Notes under the pieces: generated by a model
What the model saw: the letters and a program-made list of their open reading frames with translations, nothing else
What the model was told of the DNA's origin: nothing
Databases searched by the model: none
Made by a program: the position numbers and the translations under genes
Part shown: one piece after another, positions 10,301 to 22,782 of the stretch
Position numbering within the stretch: the first letter of the stretch is position 1
How the letters are laid out: every line of letters begins with the position of its first letter
From: Cladosporium sp. IMV 00045
Taxonomy: Eukaryota; Ascomycota; Dothideomycetes; Cladosporiales; Cladosporiaceae
Direction of reading: 5' to 3'
Assembly: GCA_001931905.2 (NCBI GenBank)
Contig: MSJI02000794.1
Coordinates: 172,905-230,151, forward strand
DNA: 57,247 nt

Positions 10301-12238
10301 ACGCAGACTCAACATCGCGATGTGTCTGCAAACCATGCTGAAATTCTCACTCAGCACAAGCTTCTCACCGTTGAGAGGGATGAGCTGGACGGCAAATATC
10401 AGAGCAGTTTGACCGAAACTAATAACCACTCTACCATCCTGACTAGCTTGCAAGCTGCGGTCGCTGCCTCGACTGAGAAGGCACAGTCACTGGAGATCAA
10501 ACTCGACAGCGAAAGGGCGGCTCGTGGAGAGCTGGACCAGAAGCTCAGACAGCTCCGGGCAGAACACGAAGAGCGGACTGCAGAGCTTGACCATGCTACC
10601 CGTCGCCTGCAGGACGCCGAGGAATTGGCAGACAAGCACTCTCGGGAAGCCGAGACCCATCGCGCAGTCGTTCTCGCCGGATTTGGCAAGGTGACCGAGC
10701 GTGGCGACCATGGACACGCCTCCGACGAGCGCGTCACTATCCTGCAGGAGCAGCTCGAGTCGGCGAATGCAATGGTGCGCCAAAACCAGGCTGCGGCTGA
10801 CGCTGCGTCTGACAAACTTAGACGAGCGGAAGAGCGCATTGCTGGGCTTGAGGCATACCAGGAGCAAGCCAGCCGCGAGGGACTCAACATTCGCAAGCAG
10901 CTGCAATCTCACCTTCGTGATGTGCAGAACATGACGAACGAGAAGGCAGAGCTTGAGCAGAAGCTTCAGAGCCAGATGCTCGAGACCAACGCGCTTGCTG
11001 TGCAACATGGTGCCCTCAAGGATATTCTGGCTGAGCGTGGTATCAACCCTGCTGATGTCAGGAAATCAAGGGCTATCGAGTCTCCCAGCTCTCAGGCTCG
11101 TTTCAGCACGCCTGACCTTCACCGGGTCAAGGAGCTCGAGCAGCAATTGGAGGCTAGCCTGAAGAGTCATGACGAGATGAAGACTCAATTCGAGGATGTT
11201 TCGGAGCGCGATGAAAAGATGAAGCGCGAGTACGAGGAGAAGCTGACCGCACTCGACAATGACCACCAGGCTGCTGTCAAGTACCTCCGCGGTACGGAAA
11301 AGATGCTTTCGAAGATGAAGCAGGAGCTGCAACGCGTTAAGAACGAGAACGGCGACCTGCGTAAGAAAGTGGAGAAGATTCGTGGTGATGGAGAGAGTGA
11401 CAAGCGCGCCACGCCCGAAGTCCCTGCTGAGTGGGAGACTGAGCGTGACACCCTCAAGAAGGAAGTGGAAGAAGTCCAGGCGAAACTTAAGAGCTCCGTC
11501 ACTGGACTTGAAGAGAAGCTGGCTGCCATGCAAACACAATTGCAAACCGCCGAATCCGATCTTGAGAAGTCGAAGACTAGCTACGCGACCTCGCAAGCCG
11601 ACTTCAGCACTCTGCAAGCCACTCACACCCAGACTCGCTCGGACATCGAGCGTCTGCAGAAAGAGAACAACCTTCTCGAAGAGCGCGCCCGAGACGCCGA
11701 GAACAAAGTCCAACTCCTCCTCGACCAAGTCGAGTCCAGCGTCGACAACTACCGCCGCCAATCCCGCATGTCCGATATGGCCACCCCGGTCCCCAACGGC
11801 CACGCCTCGCACTCTCGCAACCCCTCCGCAACATCCGACGCCTCCACCACCGACCCCGACACCCCCACCGGCCTGCAACACCACAACTTCATCGGCGGCA
11901 GCGGCGGCAACGGCCACGGCGCAGGCCACACGCGCTCCACCTCCGACAGCGCCATGAGCATCGCCTCGACGACCACTTCCAACGCCGACGGCCGCAACAG
12001 CCTGGCGCTCGACAGCCTCGCGTCCGAACTCGAAACTCTCCGCTCGCACTGGGAGACGACCAACAAAAACTACCGCCTCAGCGAACGCTTCGATTTCGAG
12101 CACCAGCGCGCCGGCCCCGCCCGCACCACGGAGAGTCTGGCCAACTGGCGCAAGGGGCTGGAGATCGACGACGATGAGAACAGCCGTCCCGCCACCGCTC
12201 AGGGACCCAGTCATCCCGCAGGCGCGAATAAGGTGTAG
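7390..12238 (+). CDS. Kelch-repeat/coiled-coil cell-end marker, Tea1/TeaA-like (copy A)
   Basis: Four exons: 7390-7722, 7794-8190, 8245-8527 and 8581-12238, with GTGAG-type donors and CAG acceptors. They sum to 1556 residues in phase. Residues about 130-400 hold five to six Kelch blades (YLMGGLING, FIVFGGDTK, LYIFGGQVEG, LYLFGGTDG, MYIFGGRTEE, IVVLAGEP). A Ser/Pro/Gln-rich linker follows, then a very long coiled coil to about residue 1430 and a low-complexity tail. This layout matches Tea1 of fission yeast, TeaA of Aspergillus and yeast Kel1/Kel2, which ride microtubule plus ends and mark the growing cell tip. The assignment is by architecture; a KelA-type paralogue cannot be excluded. The start is supported by MSFLFKSSKK and the splice phases. 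Copy B lies at 23,020-27,796. Confidence 0.9.
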
Positions 12239-13970
12239 AATGCCCAAGACTCGCTGGCGAAGGCTCGGTTGGCGCTGAGACGCACGTCGCCTGAGGGGTG
12301 AAGAGTGCCGTGTTACTGTTCTTACGAAACGACGCTCGTTGTTCTGTCTCCGTTGTTCTGTTAGTTAATTCGCTTCTGCACGCGCTCCACGCTTCATCAC
12401 ACAGAGAAGAGGAGCGGGAGCCTTTTTGATTTCTTTATTTTGTCGCGGGGACCCGGGTTTATTATATCCTATTCTGATTCGAAATACAAGACGGACTGCG
12501 AAGAGGAAGAAGAAAGAAGGAACGGAACGCTGGAATCGTGGAAGCTTGACTTCCAGCCAGGGCGGAGAGATGGGGTTGGGTTGGCTTAATTGTGGAAGAC
12601 ATGTTCTTGTTTTCTTGTCCCTTCTTCGGACGTTCGTGTCTAGGCGCGAAAGATCACTTCGATGCACGCGAAGTGAATTTGTCATCAGGGTTTGAGAGAG
12701 AGAGAGAGCGTGTATAGTACCTACCTTATGGATTTTTCTATTGTTCTTTTTTTGATTTTTTTACTTCCTCTTCTCAATTTTTTTTTTTCGCTATAGTACC
12801 TACCTTATGGATTTTTCTCTTGGTATGTGGGAAACTACTTCTGGGGGGAGAGAGGCAAGGAGAGGCTGCGAATTCTCTCCAATCTTGCCGTTTGCGTGAG
12901 GTAGTATCATTGATCCCCGTCAATCGAAAGCCGTGAAACTCCGGCTTGTACACCTCACTCGCTCTAGCATCATACATGTACATCATCCATCGGCAGCGTT
13001 TCACCTGAGTTTGGAAGTGTATTATTGCCAGATCACAGCAAATTGCAGTACATGAAGCTGAGTTTTCCTTCGATTGGCGAGGGACGGTGGAAACAGAGGT
13101 CATTGTGAGGTTTCGAAAAGCGTGTAGAGGTAGTATGGATTTTTTATCATTTGGTCCTTTTCTTCGTCGTTTGATCGGCTCCTCCTGTTTCTCGTCATTC
13201 CGCGTGTTTTTCTCGCGTTCCTACCGTTTTTGTGAGTAGGTACCATCCGCACGCGTTGTCTGGAAGCATTAGGAAATCCTGCGAAACACAGCTTGGCGAC
13301 ACAAGCGATACTATCACATTTTTTTCAAGTCATTCTTTTCGTTCTTTCTCTTCCAATCTCAAAAAGAAATTCAAACTCATGACTGTATTGCTAGATCGCA
13401 TTGCTTGCGAGAAGACACAAGTGAAGTAGGGCAGGTCTTGGCGTGCTTGATGAGTGATGAGGCGTTCACTCCTGCTGGAGGCTGGAGAAGGGAAGCGTTG
13501 ACCAACGGCTTGCCAGCGCCGTCATCGCCACGGACTACGTCTACATGTATCCAAAGCCACATGTTAACGCCTACCATCTTGGTACTTTTGCTTCATCGAA
13601 CCTGATGGGCTAGTGACTTCGGGTGCTCGGACTGTTGAGATAATATACCTGACGAATTGCTTGCTGGCGAACATGTGATTGGGAGCAGTCATCAGCGCCA
13701 CGTTCTCGGATCCCATTAGTGACTGGAAGGACGACAGACAACGACTTCGATGCTGCCTGAACGATTGCTACCTCAGTCGCTTCTGATTCCTCGACATAAC
13801 TCTTCTCCACACGGGCGTGACTGATACACCGTCACTCGCTATCAGTCGCCATCTCGACAAATTCCCAAATACTTGTCAAGGAGGAAACACCCCATGAGCT
13901 CACCTGGAGCAGCCACACTGGACCGCCGCGCCTCCAACCTCACCACCAGCCTACCCATCCCCATCTCGAA
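12239..13970. other. Intergenic region between Kelch A and F-box A
   Basis: It holds the Kelch 3' flank, a GA dinucleotide run near 12,694-12,707, poly-T tracts and a perfect 27-nt direct repeat. It aligns only patchily with 27,797-29,335; conserved patches include the lines around 12,490-12,560 and 13,380-13,500. No gene is seen. Confidence 0.5.
12713..12818. repeat. 27-nt perfect direct repeat, 79 nt apart (copy A only)
   Basis: Positions 12,713-12,739 and 12,792-12,818 are identical (core CTACCTTATGG). The corresponding part of copy B, around 28,230-28,260, has one degenerate unit. Confidence 0.8.
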
Positions 13971-16900
13971 ATGGACTCTCCCCACCAATCCCACAACCTC
14001 CTCTCCCTCCCCACCGAACTCCTCAGCGAAATACTCTCCTACCTTCCCCCACCAAGCCTCCACGCCCTGAACCTCACTTCGCAATCCTGCCGCTCCCTAG
14101 CAGCACCCTTAATATGGCGACACGTGGACCTCGTCGACTGCCGCGCGCGTACGGAGCCCGGCAGCGGCGTGCGGGCGACTTCGAGGGGCCCCGCGACGGC
14201 GCCGCATTCGGGCGTGGGAATCCCCGCGGGAGCCAGTTTGGCTGGTTGGGATGAGCATGATGATTTGCCGGTGCTGAGGAAGTTGTGGGTGCTTGCTTGG
14301 TGAGTCTTTGTTTTTGTTTTTCTTCGTGTTGAGTGGGTTTGTTTGTTGGTCTTTAGAGGTTGTGTTCGTTGTGGTAGTCACAAGGTGTGCGGTGGGAGGA
14401 GAGTCTGTTTAATGAGTTGGAATTAGTGCTTCTTGATCGATTGTGCTTGCTTGCTATTGCTGACAGCGGCATGGAAACGTTTCGAGGTTCCGTTTTGAGT
14501 ATGACTGTCGGATATCCAGTGGCTGACTATGGAATTGCCCACAGCAACCCGAAACTCGCGGCTTCTGTCGAGACTCTCATGCATCGTTGTCATTTGGCTC
14601 CTCCATCGATGTTCACTGAGTTGCCAAGAACACCTTTCTCTGCGCAGACGCTGTCTATCGATCCACGGACAGTCCGTCTGGTTGTTATGGCCGTGAAGGG
14701 TAAGAGATTCTGTGTGTGAGGGCGGGGGCATGTGTACTGACGGTTTCACAGTGTGTAATGATTCGAAATCCGATGAATAGTCGTCTTGATGGGGTTTCAA
14801 TGCTGACCTTTGAAGAACATGAAACGGGTGCACACACTGAAAGTGATATTCGGACATCCGAGACTGACAGAAGCATTACTACGCTCCTTCTTTGATGTAA
14901 GAAGGGAGCGGGAGACACCGGTGAAGAAACTTTGGCTTGAGAATGTCAGAATCGTCGAAGGCACCCAACTGCACCTCGATCGACATAAGTATGAACTACC
15001 TCTGCATCTCGATTTTGCAGGACTAGAGAGTATGAGGCTGCGACGATTACCACTACCAACCACTGAACTGTCTCCGAATGAGATGATTTCCGTGCGCAGT
15101 TACTTCAACTATGCACGTGGCGGAACTCCTATCGAGTTGCAGAATGGTCTTGGAGGCAACTATCTCACATCCACGCGGACAGTAGGCGCTGAAGCTATTC
15201 CCGGACACGAATTTCTTGACCTCGTCTACGAAGGGAATGCGAGCAACTTGCCGGAAGACGAATCGCCCTTTGTGAGCACGCTGTATGACGCTCATCGTTT
15301 CGACGACGCCATCTACCAAAACCTATCGAAAGATGTAACGCTCCCAAACGAGGTGGATCAAGCTTCCGTGGAATCACACCACCTGCGCAGCATTCTCACA
15401 TACCAGGGCCTCTGGCAGCCTTCTTGCCCACACCCCGAAGAACCAGCTGAATATAAACGAATGTTCAGACAGCTCTTCCGTACGAGCGTACCTACTGCCG
15501 CCGAATGCAGTCTGGCCCTGTTCCGCAGCGCGGCATCTACACTCACTTCGCTCAATCTCGATTGGGCTCTTACATATACATTACCTGCTGCCAACCTGAA
15601 TCGGAATGGCTGTTATGAGCGCTGGATTTCCTGGTACCTTGAGCTTTTCGATCTAAGATTCCCCCACCTGGTGTCATTCCAGTATAGGAACGCGGTGGTA
15701 AAGGAGACCGAGTTACCTAGCGGATTGTACCTGCTGGACTATTCCACCGTGTGTACGGGGAATGGTGAGATGTTCCTGTCAATACCTGTCGAGCGATTTT
15801 GTAAAGCTAATGTGACCCGACAGACTTCGAGCAGCGATGGGTGCCTGGCATACAAGGTCGATCTCGTCTGGAAGTTGGACTGAAGCCGCTCGCATTCATT
15901 GAGGCCCATCCCAAGCTTCAATCTCTGGCCTGGCCGATGAGTCATTTCTTCTCCCCAACGCCTAAACCTGACCTAAAGGGACGCGTGCAAAATGTCGTCG
16001 CCAGACTTGGCCAGACATTAGTTGACTTACGAGTCGACGACGCCTACGACGGTGGGCGCGAAGAAGGTTGGGGAACTCACATTGGACTAGCAAACACGAG
16101 TGCGTCCCTTCGAATCAAACCTCCAACTCCCCATCTGCCCTCCTTACTAACTCCCACAGACGACTCCCTATCCCGCCGCCGCTTCATCTCCGAGTTCGCC
16201 GCGGAGATGCACACCCTGCGCAGCATCAAAATCGAAGGCGGCACCCCTCTCGACGAGCGCAGAGAAGCCATCCGCGCTCTGCGCCGCTGTCCCCTCGAGC
16301 GCCTCACGTTCATTGGGATGAATTCCGTTCTGGGCAACACTTGGGGTCCGCGCGGGAGGGATCTTGCAGAGGCGCATTTGACGGACGGCGTTGACTCGCT
16401 TGAAGGCGAAGATGAGGATGCTATTACGAGACTGGGGTTTGCGCCGCTGGCGCCGCCGAAGGTTGAGGAGCCGTTTTATGCGGCGTATGAGTGGGATGGG
16501 TATGTTATTTTGGAGGGGATCTTTGTTCGGGGATTGGAGTGCTGACATGATTGGTAGTATGTGTGCTAGGTGGCACTCGATTGCTCATGCCTCTTTAAGA
16601 AGGCCACAAGACCATGAAGTCACACGATGCTGACACACTTCTCTAGGCTGCGCTCCAATGATGCATGTCATTGCTTCCCATCACAGCTCTACCATACGCG
16701 AGCTCAAATTCTGTGGATATAAGGTAAGCCCAACCCAGCCAATGTATGTTAAAGATAAAGCTAACAATCGCACAGTACGTCTTCACGCAAAACACTCGAA
16801 TCTGCTACAAACCAACCAACCCGTTCCATTCGTCGCTAACCTCAAAGCCCCACAGAGGCGCCGTCTCCCTCCACCAACCCAGCCTAATCGCCACCCCCAT

Positions 16901-17360
16901 ACTCTACGCCCTAAAACACTTCCACCACCTAGAATCCCTAACCCTCAGCTTCTGGCTCTCCACCGTCTTCGAAGAAGACCACCGCGACGACCAAATTATC
17001 TCGTACTGGCTCAACACGCGCTCCCCCTCCTCAACCGCCCTGGTAAGCATCTCCAGCATCCCTCCCGAACCCGGCAGCTGGGCGTACGAGTTGGAAAACA
17101 AATATGCGCCGCATAAGCTGGCTGAGAGGGTTGTGGGGTTTCTTGGGCCGTTTTTGAGTGAGAAGGCGAAGAGGTGCGAGGAGGGGGTGAGGGTTAGAGC
17201 GAGCTTTTGTGTCGGCGATTGGGGTGGTATTTTCGATATTGATGTTGTGGTTGGCAAGGGGAGAGGGGGAGAGGATGTTTGTTTGGCGTGGGTGGGGCCC
17301 AGGGAGGAGTTGGAGGAGGGGAGGAGGGTGGAGAAGTTGGAGAATAGGACGTGGTTTTGA
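13971..17360 (+). CDS. F-box protein, fungal ubiquitin-ligase adaptor type (copy A)
   Basis: The N-terminus has an F-box (LLSLPTELLSEILSYLPP, then SCRSLAAPLIWRHVDL), expected to bind Skp1 in an SCF ubiquitin ligase. The rest looks like an irregular leucine-rich substrate-recognition region. Likely exons: 13971-14299; 14545 to about 14,699; 14816-15764; 15824-16099; 16160-16499; then short exons around 16,647-16,724 and a last exon ending at 17360. Intron 15765-15823 (GTGAGA, GCTAAT, CAG) is clear. The intron 1 acceptor at 14,544 is preferred because copy B carries indels and a stop upstream of the equivalent point, while both copies keep a CTGAC branch point before it. Junctions near 14,700, 16,560 and 16,780 are unresolved, so exact length is unknown (roughly 800-850 residues). 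The substrate is unknown. Confidence 0.75.
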
Positions 17361-17803
17361 TGGGAGGGTGTTGTGTTGTGGGTGAGAGCATATCTGGACG
17401 ACACACACAAGGCATGAATCAACAGTATTACAACCTCATGCATCTCGAACATTTGGTGTAGTTAAGACGTGTCGTGGAACATGAACTCCTGCAAGTGCCA
17501 CGTCGTTAATCGAAAATGGTCGAACTGGCAAATGCCTTCTGCGCTCGAATCGTGTATTGAAACAGACAAATTGAATTGTGGAGTTGGTCTCTAGAATGTA
17601 ATTCTGACTCTTGACGACTGATCAACTTGGATGAAAGATTTGTCGGGTGAAATATCAACTTTGAGAATCTCGCCCCATTGATCGTGCGGTGGTAAACTAA
17701 ATCGAAAGACTTTGCATTTTGTAGTGTTAAAAGGTTTGACGAACAACGCACTCGCTTCCAAACGTGTGGTAAAACCGCTTGTAGCGAAGCGGCTGACCTC
17801 TGC
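17361..17803. other. Convergent 3' region of F-box A and the MFS gene; likely rearrangement breakpoint
   Basis: Up to about 17,640 it shows patchy similarity to 32,722-33,000 downstream of F-box B (for example the shared CTTCTGCGCTC). Beyond that the two copies diverge into different genes. No ORF is supported. Confidence 0.45.
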
Positions 17804-19519
17804 TTAAATCTGGTATCTATAGTCCGGCGACAGATCACCCATTTCCTTAACCTCATCCTCACTCTTGCCTTCCCTCTTCCACTCTTCTTCACCCCTGTCT
17901 CGTCTAACATTTGCAACGCGAAAGTAAACATGTAGAGTCGAGTAGAGACATAGAGCCAGGCCCAAGAGACCGATCGTGACCGCCCAACCGAGCGTGTTGG
18001 AATTATTGTCATACAGATAGGGCGCAGCCACGCCAGCAGAGTTCCCGATGGTGAGTTGTAGACCTGAGCAGTATGCTCGTTGGCCGTATCTGTATTGGAC
18101 TTTAGCTGCGGTCTCCATGCGAAGACTGGGAATGTTTCATACCTCGGTGTGTTTGAGGTTAGCCAGGACAAAGCGGTGCCGGCTGCCGTGTACAGTCCCA
18201 TGGCAACCAGGAAGCATCCAGCGAAGCTGAGCCCGACGCCTTGGTCTACGATGAGAAAGACGTGGCCGAGAATCATGACCAACAAAGCACCGATGACGAA
18301 GTAGCCGCGGACGGCCATGACATCGCTAAGTCTGGCCAAACTGATGTATGTGACGGCGCCGAGCACGTAAACAGGGATTGTCAGTGCCTGGACCTCGGAC
18401 TGAGACCAATTACCAATTCTATCAATGATGGTGGGCAAGAAGACCGAGAATCCGTAGAGCACCGTGTTACAGCAGTAGTGGGCAAAAGCGAAAGCGTACG
18501 TCTTCCAATCCTTGACGCCGTGCATGACATCTGCTCGGTTCATCTCTTGCCCCGATTTGGTCTGGCCGGGTTCGTGGAATCTGAGGATGTGCATGTTGCG
18601 ACGGTCTTCCTCCGTTAGGAATTTGGCTTCCTCCACCGAGTTGGGGAGAACAAAGGGTATGATGAATGCAGTGACCAGGGTAGGGATGCCGATGATCAGA
18701 ATGATCCATCTCCACCCGCTCCAGCCTGCGATGCCGTCCATTTGGCCAACGCCGTAACTGATGAGACCGCCCACGGCACCCGAGATGGCGGCTGTTGCGA
18801 AGAAGTAGGCTGTTCGGAGGGCGATGTTTCGCTTGTTGTAGAACATAGTGAGATACTACCCCAGTGTTAGCCATGACTGACTCAGAGTGTTTGGTCGAAA
18901 GAATCACACCATTACAACGCCGGGAAAGAGGCCCGCTTCGAACAATCCAAGCAAGAGGCGGCACGCGATAAGTGCTCCAAGGTTGTTGACAAAAGCCGTG
19001 AAAGTAGCAACCAAGCCCCAGGCAAAAGTCAGGCCTGTTAAGTATCGAACCGGTCGCAATCTCTTGATGATCATGTTGGAGGGCTACAAGTGTTAGCTAG
19101 CTTTCCACACATGTAGGCGTGCAGCTTGTGCGGACAGCATTGGTCATCGGAGGAGCGTACCACTTCGAACAAACAATAAGTGATGAACAAAACCGACACG
19201 GCAAGCTGATACTGCGAATCGCTCAGGTTCAGATCTTCTTGCATGTTGAACAGTCGAGCGTTTCCGATAGCGACCCTGTCCAGAAAGTTGTTGAGGTAAA
19301 CAGCAAGATATCAGCAAAAACACAACAAGCATCATCGATAGGAGAAGACAAACTCCACATGATCATTGGAATGATACGATAGTCGACTTTACGGAGCAGT
19401 TTCCTCTCTGTGATTTCGTCGACAGAGTCGACTGAGCCGGGGGCATGTTCGAGACGAACGTCTTGCAGGCCTTCATATTCTTCTTTCTTTTCCCGTCCGG
19501 AACTTGAGGGTGAAGTCAT
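17804..19519 (-). CDS. MFS transporter, anion:cation symporter (Dal5/allantoate permease-like) family
   Basis: Five exons on the minus strand: 19519-19354, 19303-19161, 19083-18910, 18855-18143 and 18089-17804. They total 1482 nt, or 493 residues, the usual size for this family. Family landmarks are RIIPMIMW followed by YLNNFLDRVAIGNARL (TM1 and the loop), then PSNMIIKRLRP, and GLFEAGLFPGVVMYLTMFY. About 12 membrane segments are expected, with a central cytosolic loop. Members import allantoate, nicotinate, vitamins or small acids; the substrate cannot be read here. Introns 2-4 are canonical. Intron 1 (19353-19304) fits the frame only if it ends in TG, so the gene may be mis-sequenced, variably spliced or inactive. 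No second copy is in the window. Confidence 0.82.
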
Positions 19520-21049
19520 GGTCTTTGCTTGTTATTGGCCGTGTGGTGGTGGGAGGATGGACAATGGAGGTTGCGATAATCATTGACATTCGAAGGAGAG
19601 TATGCTTCTTACGACATAGTAATGACGGGAGGAAAAGAACTTGTCTAAGCATCTATATTTCCTATCTTCACTGGTAACGTCATGACGATACGTGCTTTTG
19701 ACCTCGGTTCCGATGCAGCATTGTACCAGATGCCCAGACATCTTGAGCTATATTCTGGAGACAGGATTGGGGTTGGCGTGGCACGGATGGGGTAGGCGCG
19801 GCAGAGGTGGAGGTGAAGTTGAAGGATGGTTGGCAAAGATAGGAGGCAGATTTTAGAATCGGTAAGTCTTCTGCAATCGTTCTGATCAGCGGTGCTTTCC
19901 AATAGCTGACTCTCTTGAGGCATGTAGGGCAAAACTGGAGAGGACCGCAAACTCCACGTAGCTAGTATTCTCGGTCGTCCTCTGGAGCCATGTCAACAAA
20001 TGGTGAGAGATAACGGAGCTACGATGCCTGCCTTTTGCCATGTCAGACTGGCAAGGGACGTCCACGACAGATCGTGGGACATAAGCATGCCCCCTCCTAC
20101 CTCGGCCTCAGACGGCGTCAACCAAGACTCAGCCTACTTGGCAGATGAGTATCCAGCGTCATGCAGTCTACTCCAGAAAATTCAAGAGAGAAGTTGCTCG
20201 GGAGATAAGTGTACAAGCGATCACTCGCCTTCGGCCTTTTTCATCTGATTATAGGGCGCGCGCTCTTAATGAAGAGCCATGATGGTAGCCTTGCCTCTGC
20301 AGATGGTCTCAATGATTAGATCCGTCTCCTTGATACGGGAGGTATCTACCTCGGCTAAAGATTTTCTGTGTACAGCGCTGTAAAGGCTCCTTCAAGTGGA
20401 GAGATTAGATGGGCAGTAGACCAGACCAACCAAGCAGATGTTGTCCCGCTTCTATGCAGCCGAAGAGGATGGATGTCGTCGGTCATCATTCGCCAACTGC
20501 AAAATGGTGGCCCAAGCGTCGACTTCAGAAGTAGCGCTGAGATTTTGAATTTTCTCAAAATGGGATCAATAGTAGAGAACTAAAAATATAAGCGCATCAT
20601 TACATAGATTTTTTGGACAGCACTAAATGGCCTCTCCCTACGTCTCTCTTCCCACCTTTCCCCCTGGAAACAAAAAGGGTATATCATCATGTACATATGT
20701 ATCCCTTGGGTAACGCATCAAAAGAAAGAAGAAACCTCCCGCACGGAGCCTGAGCCCACGTATGGGCAGAAATAGTTGTCGAAAACAGTATTGAAAGCAG
20801 AACATTGGCGTGGAATCTTCGAGGTGATAGGGTTTTGTTCAAGGGACGAGTTTTGATCATTGCTTTCGAGATATCCACAAGAAGGAGCAATGGCTCGTTC
20901 GCCTCGATTTCGATGTCACATTTCGTGACATATTTGAAACAGCCAAGGATCCATCACGTAGCCTGAGCAATCTAATGTCAGGACATGAGATGGGAGCTGG
21001 CGGAATCGTGGGATTTGATGTCGGTCAGCATTTCCACAGATTTGGAAAT
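19520..21049. other. Intergenic stretch between the MFS gene and ERG4 copy A
   Basis: This 1.5-kb stretch holds only short ORFs with no domain signal. It includes the MFS promoter and the ERG4 3' flank. Confidence 0.5.
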
Positions 21050-22782
21050 CTAGATGACGTACTGTTGGGAGAGCAAATGAGTTAGTATGAGCGAAATGAG
21101 TAGATCGGAGTTTTTTGTTGATAAGACTTACAGGAATGAAGAGGTAAGGAACCCTCCTCTCGTACTCCTTCCAGGCCTCGCCGTACTTCTCTCTACACCT
21201 CTGGATATCCCTCGTGGCACGGTGGATGATCATAAGGCAAAAGAAGAGAGGGTAGAACCAAGGGAAGGGGCTGTTGAAGCCGGTAATGAGGCCCCAGCAG
21301 AATGCAAAGTAGAAATCGGCGGTGTAGTTGACCTTGCGCGCGTACTTGTACCAACCGTCGCAGAGAAGGTTGTCACCGGTGGCGGTGGTGATGAACTCCG
21401 GGTTCTCGACATACTTCCAGGGGAGCTGCGGGAAGGTGTTACGGTGGACGTGGTAGCCGCGCTGCATGCTGCGGAACATGCACTTCTGGCTGTTACCAGT
21501 GTCCCAGACCCAGTAGGCGAAGAGATAGGTGGTGTAGATGAAGACCAGGAACGGCTTGGACCAGGCGTAGACGCTGGGGTCGTGGTTGGCCAGGTAGATA
21601 GTGCAGTGGCAGTAGGACAGCGGGACACCAGCCAGGTTCCAGAAGATGAGCATGAAGCCCCACTTCTCGTAGTACATGTCCCAGGTGGTGACGATCATCT
21701 CCTCACCCTTGCAGCAGGCGTTGGCGTACAAGAAGTGGGCCATGGTCAGGAAGGCAACCTCGGGGGTCACGTAGCCGTAGGTCTCGTACTGGCGGGCGGC
21801 GGCGGAGAGTGAGATCAGGTAGAGGATGAACCAAGGAAGGCGGACCTCGAAGAACATCTTGAAGTCGAGCCAGCCAAACATGCGAGGGTTGAGCTCCGCA
21901 CCCATGAAGAAGTCGTAGATGTGGTAGCCGGTCATACGGTGCTGGGCGCCACGAGCGAGAGCAGAGACATAGGCGACAATGGCGACGATGAAGCCAGAGC
22001 AGATCGCAACGCTCATGAGAGGTCCAAATTCATCGATCAGAGTGTAGAGCGGAAAAATACCAGTGAAGTGAAGGACACCGGCGATCACGTTGGTGGCGTA
22101 GAAGCTCCAGACACCACTGCAGTAGTAGCGCAGCTGCTTGCCGCCAGCGAAAGGCAGAGGCTTGCCGGTGGAGTAGACACCAGGCATGAAGATGTACATG
22201 GCACCCTGTGCGACGAGGAAAGTCCAGTAGATCACCCAGGCCTTCGCGTGGGGGAACGAGCCAGTGTATGCCAGGTAAGCAACGTGACGGGCGTACTGAG
22301 CCCAAGTCATGCTGGGTTCAGACGGGAAACTGCCATCGTAGTAGGTCGCGCCAACCCACATATACCACATCAAGGCCGGGAAACCGATCATCATAGCCGT
22401 CACACCAAGCGTGCCGCCGAAGTCGAAGTGAGGCGCGGCGTCAACCTTAGGGTCGCCGCCCTCTGTCCAGCCATCAATGATCTTAGCCTTGGAGGCATTC
22501 TTGGGCACACCGCTGGCATGCGCCTTGTTGTCAATCTCCTCGACCTTGGCCTCATCCTTAGGGAGCTTGATGGGCTCAACATCTTCTTCAGCGGACGAGT
22601 CGGTGGTCGCAGCGGCAGACTTGCGCGTGGTGCGGCGTCTGCTGGGAGTCTCGACGAAACCCTCGGGCACGGCAGACTTTCTACGCGTCGCGTATCAGCA
22701 TTGTGTACTATGGATGTTTCAAGTGCAAGTATTGATCGTACCTCGGCGTCTTGCCGGTCTGGGAGCGGGTGGTGATGGTCAT
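21050..22782 (-). CDS. ERG4: Delta(24(28))-sterol reductase, last step of ergosterol synthesis (copy A)
   Basis: Three exons: 22782-22742 (14 codons), 22680-21132, and a four-codon last exon 21061-21050 (YVI plus stop). The first intron has a GTACGA donor; the last has GTAAGT, CTAAC and CAG. The product is 533 residues. After a polar N-terminus of about 85 residues comes the polytopic ERG4/ERG24 sterol reductase fold with the C-terminal signature [18 protein letters not shown] and an end [12 protein letters not shown] typical of the family. Erg4 reduces ergosta-5,7,22,24(28)-tetraenol to ergosterol with NADPH in the ER. Copy B, in inverted orientation, starts at 56,421 with the same exon 1/exon 2 structure. 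Confidence 0.95.

Noticed and set aside
11800..11960. Pro/Thr/His-rich low-complexity stretch as a separate repeat gene
   Set aside because: It lies within the Kelch protein's C-terminal tail in the correct frame and is conserved in copy B.
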